Positions 1 through 5,372 of a DNA stretch of 5,372 bases are shown piece after piece. This DNA is from an uncultured Flavobacteriales bacterium (GTDB taxonomy: Bacteria; Bacteroidota; Bacteroidia; Flavobacteriales; CALTNV01). The stretch lies in assembly GCA_943845485.1 (NCBI GenBank), contig CALTNV010000044.1, positions 1-5,372 on the forward strand, read 5' to 3'. The notes beneath the pieces were generated by a model. It did not search any database, was not told the origin of the DNA, and saw only the letters and a list, made by a program, of their open reading frames with translations. Position 1 is the stretch's first letter; each line of letters opens with the position of its first letter. Both the position numbers and the translations under genes were made by a program.

Positions 1-357
1 TTAAAGACCAAGGCTCTAACATCCCTCTTGGTGTAATAATATAAGGAATGTTTTGCATTACAGCTTGTTTTGACATATGGTGTACATACCTTTGCCATAA
101 ACCGTGCCCATGAAATAAATTAATGCCATCTAATTTATTTTTGTTTGTATATTTTTTAAATTCTTTATAGATTTAGAAAAAAATATTACGCCTTTATTAG
201 TTTTAAAACTAGTTATTACAGGATTATTAGATACAGAAGTATAAAGAGTAACATTAACATTTGGTTTTTCTAATATTTTTTTTATTAGATGTGTAACGCT
301 TCTAGCCGGACCTCCTGTTGAAATATCTATTGATGAAATAAAATGAGCTATTTTCAT
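1..357 (-). pseudogene. Family 4 glycosyltransferase, N-terminal part, frameshifted and cut by window edge
   Basis: This is the beginning of a GT4-type (GT-B fold) glycosyltransferase that would add a sugar to the lipid-linked repeat unit in the cytoplasm. The ATG at 357-355 overlaps the TGA of the preceding gene (ATGA), so it is probably translationally coupled. The first frame gives 75 residues opening MKIAHFISSID with a GGPARS motif at residues 15-20, the usual N-terminal nucleotide-fold start, and ends at a TAG at 132-130. The next frame is open from 172 to the left edge and encodes the expected continuation, with HGHGLW (about 112-95), IPYIITPRGM and LEPWSL, all hallmarks of this family. 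The in-frame stops (175-173 in the second frame, 132-130 in the first) confine the shift to 172-133, and a single missing base, or a -1 slip, joins the two parts. Whether this is a true mutation, a sequencing error or slippage cannot be told here. The C-terminal sugar-nucleotide domain lies outside the window. Confidence 0.85.
113..140 (-). repeat. Perfect 10-bp inverted repeat (AT-only stem, 8-nt loop)
   Basis: AAATAAATTA at 113-122 is the exact reverse complement of TAATTTATTT at 131-140, with an 8-nt spacer. In the minus-strand mRNA this could form a 10-bp A-U stem. It lies inside the frameshifted glycosyltransferase, 10 nt downstream of an A AAA AAT heptamer at 157-151, and the zero-frame TAG stop falls at the edge of its loop. 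The stem has no G-C pair and would be weak, and such repeats arise easily by chance in AT-rich DNA, so no function is claimed. Confidence 0.5.
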
Positions 358-1397
358 GTTAAAAAACTATTTAATTTATTTGCCCAGCTTTCCTCATTTA
401 CTTTTAAAGCTTTAACTACACTTTCAGAACTCATCTTTAATAAAGAATCTTCATCTTTTTTTGTAAAAGACACTAGTGCCTTTTTTAATGAATTTATATT
501 TCCTGATTCAAAAACAACTCCATTTCTTTCATCTACAAATTTAGAAGCTGCACCAACTTTATTTGACACTATAAGAGGGAATCCTGCTAATGCAAACTCT
601 TGCACTACAACCCCCCATGGCTCAAAGTGACTTGGAAGAACAAATACACCTGTATCATTAGAAAATAACTTCAGCTCTTCTGGCTGCATAAAACCTAAAT
701 GATGAATCTTATCATGCTTAGGTAGTGAGGACATCAAACTTCCTGCACCTATACAATAAAGTTCCCAATCAGTTTGTTTTTCATTATTTATTTCAATAAA
801 AGCATTACACAACTCTCTAATCCCTTTTATTTCTATATATCTCCCAACAAAAACAAACTTTTTATTTATTTTTTTTATGTTTTCTTTTATAAAATTTTCT
901 TTATTTGCGACGTACCACCCCTCAATAATATTTTCTTCTTTAAAACCTAATTTCTTAGCATAATCAACCTGAGGTAGGCCTGGTACCCAAATTTTTTTAA
1001 ATTTGTTAATTAAGTTGATACGACTATAAATCAAACCTAAACATTGTCTTAAGGTACCGTGCCATTGGTTATCCATAGTAAGAATACATTGTACTTTATT
1101 ATGCACCTCTTTTACAACATAATTATATTTTGAATTTGCCCAACCACTGCATAAAATTAAATCAGGTTTTATTGATAACACTTTGTCTAATAATTCTTCT
1201 TTAGAAAAAATTTCTTTATCAAAAAAATCTATTCTTGAATTTTTAAGGTTAAACTCAAATGGTGCTTCATCTAAATCTGGATTAGTTTTAAATACTGTAA
1301 TAGAATTATCACTACTTTCAACATAAATTTTAAGAGTATTAAGCATGTAATCAGAAAGCCTTGAAAAAAATAATACTATTTTTTTATTTTTATTCAT
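354..1397 (-). CDS. Family 4 (GT-B fold) glycosyltransferase
   Basis: This is a 347-residue retaining glycosyltransferase, probably cytoplasmic or at the inner face of the membrane, that transfers a sugar from a nucleotide donor onto the growing repeat unit. The C-terminal half carries the GT4 donor-binding signature: FVGRYIEIKG at about 183-192, with the conserved Arg (186) and Lys (191) that contact donor phosphates, then LPSHFEPWGVVVQE with the EX7E pair at Glu259 and Glu267. A GNINSLKKAL segment follows, typical of these enzymes. The N-terminal acceptor domain has CSGWAN near 85 and DNQWHG at 109-114. A longer reading begins at 1436, but that would overlap the polymerase gene by 38 bp. 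The Met at 1397 leaves a 1-bp gap and starts directly with the NKNKKIVLFFSRL strand expected at the domain start, so I prefer it. The upstream sequence is A/T-rich with no Shine-Dalgarno. The TGA stop overlaps the next gene's ATG. Donor and acceptor sugars cannot be predicted. Confidence 0.9.
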   Translation of the reverse strand: MNKNKKIVLFFSRLSDYMLNTLKIYVESSDNSITVFKTNPDLDEAPFEFNLKNSRIDFFDKEIFSKEELLDKVLSIKPDLILCSGWANSKYNYVVKEVHNKVQCILTMDNQWHGTLRQCLGLIYSRINLINKFKKIWVPGLPQVDYAKKLGFKEENIIEGWYVANKENFIKENIKKINKKFVFVGRYIEIKGIRELCNAFIEINNEKQTDWELYCIGAGSLMSSLPKHDKIHHLGFMQPEELKLFSNDTGVFVLPSHFEPWGVVVQEFALAGFPLIVSNKVGAASKFVDERNGVVFESGNINSLKKALVSFTKKDEDSLLKMSSESVVKALKVNEESWANKLNSFLT

Positions 1398-1398
1398 A

Positions 1399-2583
1399 TT
1401 AAATATTAATTTTATTATTAAGTTGCTGGGATACACCTAATGTAAGCCAAATAACTACAAACATCAAACTTCCAGCAGACAATACAACTCCTTCGAAAAA
1501 CATATATATAAATAACATTATTAAAATTGCCAAAATTAAAACTTTAAAAGGGCTCTTTTTCTTTATAAAAATTTTACTAATAAAAACATTATAATAGGAT
1601 AGTAAAAAGATTAAACCTCCGAAAAAACCTGTAGAGGAGAATATAAATAACCACGAACTACCTGATTCAACACTCCCATTATTATCTATATCTCCATATT
1701 TAGATGCAGAAAATCCAGCTCCAAATAAAGGAAACTCTTTAATCTCTCTTAACCTATCATTCCAATTAGCATCTCTTGAACCTGTAATTGAATATCCATA
1801 TTGAATATTATCATTAAATTTACTCAATAAAAAGGAGGAACTATCTTTTAATAGCGGAAAACTTAAAGCGATTAAAGCGATTATAATAAAAAAAGTTTTA
1901 ATTAATTTACGTAATTTATGAGAATTAAAGCTGTAAATAATGTAAATAAAACTAAATACAAAACCTAGAATTGCACTTCTAGCACCTGAAGACACTAATG
2001 ATAAAAAAGATAAACAACAAGGAATTAGTATCATTTTTTTATTATTAACTTTTAATAGATAGAGTGCATATATTACAGCAATTGCACTCATAGGTCCTAA
2101 AATCATTGAATGACTATATAAACCTGCAAAATCGGGTCTAAAGCGACCTAATCTCTGACTAAAAACATGTCCATCATGAATATTTAATATTTTAAGTAAA
2201 AATGAAAGACTACAAATAACTAAATTTAAATCCATCATTACTTTAAATAAATTAATTCTAAATTTATTTAAAATTTTAGACGATACAAACGGACCAACAA
2301 GTGACGTTATAATAAAAAAAATAATAAACCTTAAATATGGATTAAAAATGACTGGTACATCGTTAATTGGGATAGATAAAAAAGCAATAATATAAAATAA
2401 AAAAAAGATATTAATTTTAACATCATTTAATATAAATGAATTAATAACTAATATTATCCAGATTATTGAAACAAAAATATAATAAAACTCTTGGTTCCTA
2501 TAAAAAAAAGAATTGTTATATAGTAAGAAAAAACATAAAAAAATTGATAATATTTTTATGTGAAAATTACTTTTGTATTTCAT
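1399..2583 (-). CDS. wzy: Wzy-type O-antigen/polysaccharide polymerase (O-antigen ligase family)
   Basis: This is a 394-residue, very hydrophobic inner-membrane protein with about 11-12 predicted membrane spans (for example near residues 8-22, 33-51, 57-72, 85-103, 116-134, 157-177, 203-218, 228-245, 310-330, 346-362 and 366-383). The larger hydrophilic loop at about 246-309 would be periplasmic in the usual topology. The Wzy_C/O-antigen ligase signatures are visible: SSGARSAILG at about 198-207 and, in the loop, SRDANWNDRLRE followed by FPLFGAGFS at about 284-292. The conserved arginines in these two regions are the ones usually implicated in binding undecaprenyl-linked chains. Polymerase is preferred over WaaL ligase because the gene sits beside a Wzx flippase and glycosyltransferases, but the fold does not separate the two, so the symbol is positional. 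The gene starts with ATG 2 bp after the preceding stop, and the leader is A-rich without a Shine-Dalgarno. Low sequence similarity between such polymerases is normal. Confidence 0.85.
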   Translation of the reverse strand: MKYKSNFHIKILSIFLCFFLLYNNSFFYRNQEFYYIFVSIIWIILVINSFILNDVKINIFFLFYIIAFLSIPINDVPVIFNPYLRFIIFFIITSLVGPFVSSKILNKFRINLFKVMMDLNLVICSLSFLLKILNIHDGHVFSQRLGRFRPDFAGLYSHSMILGPMSAIAVIYALYLLKVNNKKMILIPCCLSFLSLVSSGARSAILGFVFSFIYIIYSFNSHKLRKLIKTFFIIIALIALSFPLLKDSSSFLLSKFNDNIQYGYSITGSRDANWNDRLREIKEFPLFGAGFSASKYGDIDNNGSVESGSSWLFIFSSTGFFGGLIFLLSYYNVFISKIFIKKKSPFKVLILAILIMLFIYMFFEGVVLSAGSLMFVVIWLTLGVSQQLNNKINI

Positions 2584-2585
2584 TC

Positions 2586-3497
2586 TTAATTTATCTTTTT
2601 TATAACAGTAAGTAATTCTTTTGGTAAATTATTATTGTAATCTATTTCTCCTTCATAAATTGTTCTATTGTTAAATAATTTCACTCTATGTGTACCCGGA
2701 AACCATATAGTATTGGTTTGTCCTATATAAGAAGCCCATAAGCTAAACGTGCTATTAGAAGCAACTAATATTTTAGCATAAGACAAAGACATCATATCAG
2801 AAATAGCAGAGCCACCTTTAGGTCTTACTACATTTTCCATGTCTAGTAAATTTTTTAAATCATTATCATTTCCATCAGAAAAAACGGACACAGCAACATT
2901 ATAACCTAACTCTTTCCTTATGTTTTTTATTACTGCTATATACCAATTTAAAGGTAATCTACAATTCGTTTTCCCTTTTCTTATTTCAGTTTCGCTTTTT
3001 GGAATATAAAAATCTCCCAATCTAATGTGAACCGCTATCGCTTCAGGCTTATTTTTTTGTGCTATAATAAGTTGTTTAGGTCTTATAATTTTATTAAATT
3101 CTTTTATCACAATATCATAGTCTTCTAAAATATCTAACATTTGATTATTCATACCAGAAAAATTAACAACTAACGGCCATTTATTAGCTTTTGGTAAATT
3201 ATCTATTTGATTCTCATTTATTTTTTTTGAAAATAAAAGTAAAATGACTTTCATAAAACCATTTATATAATTTTCTTTAAAAATATTATAATAGGTCCTT
3301 CTATCTTTTTCTTTTCTTAAAAACGTACCTAATTTAATTGTACTCCAGGTCGAATTTATTTTTTTACAATTATTTTTTTTAGCAAAAACAACACCTCGTG
3401 CCCAAGCAAATAAAATATTACCTAAACCTGCACCACCAATTCTAACCCCAAAAAAATCTAAATGACTTAATTTTACATTTACAAAAACATTCTTCAT
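2586..3497 (-). CDS. Family 11-like glycosyltransferase (alpha-1,2-fucosyltransferase type)
   Basis: This 303-residue protein has the motif order of GT11 (alpha-1,2-fucosyltransferase) enzymes. A glycine-rich opening, GGAGLGNILFAWARG, sits at about 21-35 (compare GGLGNQMFQYA in the family). The donor-binding motif VHIRLGDF is at 156-163, an LNWYIAVI segment at about 183-190, VFSDG at 205-209, and SDMMSLSYAKILVASNSTFSLW at about 233-254, matching the family's closing D..LMs..... NSTFSWW motif. Length is typical of bacterial members. In the family motif HxRRGDY the first Arg contacts GDP-fucose; here that Arg (159) is kept but the second is Leu160. The protein is likely cytoplasmic and adds fucose, or a related sugar, to the repeat unit. 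Fucose is an inference from the family, because divergent members use other acceptors and perhaps other donors. The ATG start at 3497 lies 9 bp after the flippase stop, and the stop is 2 bp before the polymerase start. Confidence 0.8.
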   Translation of the reverse strand: MKNVFVNVKLSHLDFFGVRIGGAGLGNILFAWARGVVFAKKNNCKKINSTWSTIKLGTFLRKEKDRRTYYNIFKENYINGFMKVILLLFSKKINENQIDNLPKANKWPLVVNFSGMNNQMLDILEDYDIVIKEFNKIIRPKQLIIAQKNKPEAIAVHIRLGDFYIPKSETEIRKGKTNCRLPLNWYIAVIKNIRKELGYNVAVSVFSDGNDNDLKNLLDMENVVRPKGGSAISDMMSLSYAKILVASNSTFSLWASYIGQTNTIWFPGTHRVKLFNNRTIYEGEIDYNNNLPKELLTVIKKIN

Positions 3498-3506
3498 ATT
3501 GATTTT

Positions 3507-4793
3507 TTAATCTTTTAATAATTTAAATACACTAATAGGTGCAATCACACAAAAAATTGCATAGGCAGAAATAGAACTAATTAATAGCTTAGAAATATCA
3601 AAATTATTATTTAATGCAAAATAAAGAAATATAATCTTTAAACTAAATCCTAAAATAGCTGCAATTAATGAAATTCTAAATTTACTTAGACCGAATAAAA
3701 TATCTGAATGCATTGTTGACCACATAATTAATAAAATTAAGAAACCTGTTAATAATAACATTTGCATATCTACCTCTAAAATTTTACCTAACCATAATGT
3801 AGTTATGAAATCAAAACTAAAACTTAATAAAAAAACACCAAATATTGTAAAACAAAAAACAATCAATAATCTATTATATATCTTTTTTATCCAAATTATG
3901 TCTTTTCTTTTATATGCTTCAGCGTAAGAGGACCATAAAGGTTGTGCAATAATAGACCATGGAAAAAGCAATAAACTCATAACCCTATACATAATATCAT
4001 AGTTTGTTACTTCTAACCCTGAACCATATTTTAATAATATAAATCTATCCATTCCTAAAAAAGCAAAAAACAATAATTGAATAGATAAAATACTTAGACC
4101 ATCACCCATAATCATTTTTATTATTTTTTTTGAATAAAACTTAAAACTAGGTATAAGTGCTCTATTTTTATTAAAAAAATATATTGTAAAAATCAAATAA
4201 GAACTTAGTACTGAAAAACCATAAAAAATAGAAATATAAAAAATATTATTTAGAGAAAGTTTTAGAGAAATCAATAAAGCTAAAGCAAATAACAAATTAA
4301 TTATTAAACTATTAATCGAGTTTAAACTACTCTTATGATGGGCGTATAATATTTGATCAATTGTACCTAGAAATAACTTACAAAGCATAATTAGTACAAA
4401 GACTATAAAAATAGAATAAATCTCAACATTAGAATATTTGGATATATTTAAATAACTAGCTATATCGGCATCTTTTGTAAAAAAAAATATTAATAGTAAA
4501 AAAAAAGAAGTAATTACAAATGTCGTTATATATGAAGTACTTATTATTTTTTTAGCTAAAATTAAATCATTATCAACCAATGACTTCGTTAAGTGATTCC
4601 TCATCCCTTTACTTATCCCAATATCAAACAAAAACATCCAAGATAAAAGAGAAAACATAGCAGTATAAACTCCATACGAATCAACATCTAGTATTCTTAA
4701 TAACAGTCCTGTTATTAAGAAATTAGATAAAACAGTTAAAACTCTTACTAATCCTAATGTTAAAAAAGTTTGCTTTAAATTTTTATATTCCAA
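3507..4793 (-). CDS. wzx: Wzx-type oligosaccharide flippase (MOP superfamily), TTG start
   Basis: This 428-residue polytopic inner-membrane protein moves undecaprenyl-linked repeat units from the cytoplasmic to the periplasmic face. About 12-14 hydrophobic segments are seen (for example near 13-34, 43-58, 84-105, 122-143, 160-178, 183-207, 232-248, 266-284, 307-325, 345-360, 373-394 and 402-424). The N-terminus has the typical pattern of a first helix followed by GLLLRILDVDSYGVYTAMF, then a DIGISKGMRNHL stretch with the G-I-x-x-x-x-R-N pattern of polysaccharide flippases. A second-half repeat, YDIMYRVMSLLLFPWSIIAQPLWSSYAEA (about 265-293), shows the internal duplication of the MOP fold. The start is TTG at 4793: the frame has a stop five codons upstream (4808-4806), the first in-frame Met is residue 46, inside the second helix, and no ATG in any frame occurs on this strand between 4793 and about 4965. 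It is probably the first gene of the tight operon that runs to the left edge. Confidence 0.9.
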   Translation of the reverse strand: MEYKNLKQTFLTLGLVRVLTVLSNFLITGLLLRILDVDSYGVYTAMFSLLSWMFLFDIGISKGMRNHLTKSLVDNDLILAKKIISTSYITTFVITSFFLLLIFFFTKDADIASYLNISKYSNVEIYSIFIVFVLIMLCKLFLGTIDQILYAHHKSSLNSINSLIINLLFALALLISLKLSLNNIFYISIFYGFSVLSSYLIFTIYFFNKNRALIPSFKFYSKKIIKMIMGDGLSILSIQLLFFAFLGMDRFILLKYGSGLEVTNYDIMYRVMSLLLFPWSIIAQPLWSSYAEAYKRKDIIWIKKIYNRLLIVFCFTIFGVFLLSFSFDFITTLWLGKILEVDMQMLLLTGFLILLIMWSTMHSDILFGLSKFRISLIAAILGFSLKIIFLYFALNNNFDISKLLISSISAYAIFCVIAPISVFKLLKD

Positions 4794-5043
4794 TTCACTT
4801 AGGTTTCAAATTAAAACTAAATAAACTCTTCCGAAGTATTTTAATTTTTTATTATAATTATTAGATTTGGCCTTTACTTATCTTATCTCAATATTTCTTG
4901 GCTTATTTTTGATCCAAAAAACACTTTTTAATATCTTGAATTAAGTTTTTAAAGTCAAAGTATCTCATGCATAGTTTTAGTTTAGTCAGGCATTAGATTA
5001 ATCAATTCTATTCAACGGAAATAATAAAAATTAACTAATACAT
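4794..5043. other. AT-rich intergenic region between dehydrogenase and flippase
   Basis: This is a 250-bp gap with stops in all frames and no recognisable gene or RNA. It is the only place in the window where a promoter for the flippase-led operon could lie. I looked for the Bacteroidota sigma consensus (TTG near -33 and TAnnTTTG near -7) on the minus strand and found only near matches: ATACTTTG at about 4963-4956 and TTAATTTG ending 14 nt before the TTG start. Neither has a convincing upstream partner. An AAAAAC (4950-4945) / GTTTTT (4922-4917) pairing leading into a run of six T could be a weak A-U-rich terminator after the dehydrogenase, but it is not strong enough to call. A GATTAATC palindrome lies at 4996-5003. 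The gap may separate a conserved precursor gene from the variable polysaccharide block. Confidence 0.6.
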
Positions 5044-5372
5044 TTATCCTTTACCAATAGTATATAAATTAAACCCTATTTTATCTAGATCTTCTTTATC
5101 TAATATTTTACGACCATCAAATACAAAAGCGGGTTTTAGCATATCATCATATATTTTTTGCCAATTATATGTTTTAAACTCATCCCATTCAGTTAAAATA
5201 GCTATGGCATGTGCATCTTCTAGTGCTCTATAAGGATCTGAATGTACAGTAACCAATTTCCTAATAGTTTCTTTGCTTAAAAACTCGCCCTCTTCAACAT
5301 ATTCACCAACCCTGTGATTTTGTAAATATTCTAAATCAGCATATACTTGTTCTTCACTTACTTTAGGATCAT
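5044..5372 (-). CDS. ugd: UDP-glucose 6-dehydrogenase, C-terminal fragment (5' end beyond window)
   Basis: The last 108 codons and the TAA stop of a UDP-glucose/GDP-mannose dehydrogenase family enzyme are present. The frame is open to the right edge, beginning DPKVSEEQVY, so the gene's start is outside the window; a TTG at 5256 inside it is not the start. The visible part is the C-terminal UDP-binding domain: DPYRALEDAHAIAILTEWDEFK at about residues 47-68 of the fragment, then IYDDMLKPAFVFDGRKILD (about 73-91) and the closing IGFNLYTIGKG. LTEWDEF and the FDGR motif are characteristic of UDP-glucose dehydrogenase, in preference to UDP-ManNAc dehydrogenase. The enzyme oxidises UDP-glucose to UDP-glucuronate with two NAD+ in the cytoplasm, supplying an acidic sugar precursor. 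The catalytic Cys and the NAD-binding domain are upstream of what can be seen. The position next to a Wzx/Wzy cluster fits a precursor role. Its expression may be separate from the flippase operon because of the 250-bp gap. Confidence 0.93.
   Translation of the reverse strand, partial: DPKVSEEQVYADLEYLQNHRVGEYVEEGEFLSKETIRKLVTVHSDPYRALEDAHAIAILTEWDEFKTYNWQKIYDDMLKPAFVFDGRKILDKEDLDKIGFNLYTIGKG

Noticed and set aside
343..630. A 95-codon open frame on the plus strand
   Set aside because: It lies wholly antisense to the family-4 glycosyltransferase at 354-1397, whose motifs are clear. The plus-strand translation is low-complexity and resembles no family.
1398..1436. Upstream ATG at 1436 as the start of the family-4 glycosyltransferase
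   Set aside because: It would overlap the polymerase gene by 38 bp and add 13 residues before the natural first strand. The ATG at 1397 leaves a 1-bp gap, matching the spacing of the other genes.
4894..4921. Hairpin TTTTTTGG / CCAAGAAA on the minus strand as a terminator
   Set aside because: The 8-bp stem includes a G-U pair and has a 12-nt loop. The T run lies before the stem, not after it, so it does not look like an intrinsic terminator for leftward transcription.
4955..4965. Bacteroidota -7 promoter element (ATACTTTG)
   Set aside because: It differs from TAnnTTTG at the two most conserved first positions and has no TTG-type element at the proper distance upstream.
5044..5256. A separate 70-residue protein starting at TTG 5256
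   Set aside because: The same frame is open without a stop to the right edge and encodes the preceding part of the UDP-glucose dehydrogenase domain, so the TTG is internal.
1..5372. CRISPR arrays, tRNA or rRNA genes, insertion sequences
   Set aside because: I saw no regularly spaced direct repeats, no cloverleaf-like or rRNA segments and no transposase or terminal inverted repeats on either strand.

Overview
The window is a very AT-rich stretch of bacterial DNA carrying part of a surface-polysaccharide (O-antigen, capsule or exopolysaccharide) gene cluster of the Wzx/Wzy type. All genes lie on the minus strand, so transcription runs from the right edge to the left. The low G+C, the A-rich leaders without a Shine-Dalgarno sequence, and the wording of the UDP-glucose dehydrogenase C-terminus all suggest a Bacteroidota member, probably a flavobacterium. 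This is an inference from sequence style, not from a marker gene.

In transcription order the layout is as follows. (1) The C-terminal 108 codons of a UDP-glucose 6-dehydrogenase enter from the right edge and stop at 5044. (2) A 250-bp AT-rich gap without a gene follows (4794-5043). (3) A Wzx-type flippase (3507-4793) starts with TTG. (4) A family-11-like (fucosyltransferase-type) glycosyltransferase occupies 2586-3497. (5) A multi-spanning Wzy/O-antigen ligase family polymerase occupies 1399-2583. (6) A GT-B fold family-4 glycosyltransferase occupies 354-1397. (7) The start of a second family-4 glycosyltransferase (1-357) has its reading frame broken by a one-base shift between 172 and 133, and it runs off the left edge.

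Genes 3 to 7 are packed with gaps of 9, 2 and 1 bp and a final 4-bp overlap, so they look like one operon. The expected pathway is: the dehydrogenase supplies UDP-glucuronate (or a sugar derived from it), the glycosyltransferases build a lipid-linked repeat unit in the cytoplasm, Wzx flips it across the inner membrane, and Wzy polymerises it in the periplasm. The initiating phosphosugar transferase and export genes are not in view.

The most notable point is the frameshifted last gene. The needed shift is in the -1 direction, and the segment holds an A AAA AAT heptamer followed by a perfect 10-bp inverted repeat. An indel or assembly error remains the simplest explanation. I see no evidence for a wholly new kind of system here.
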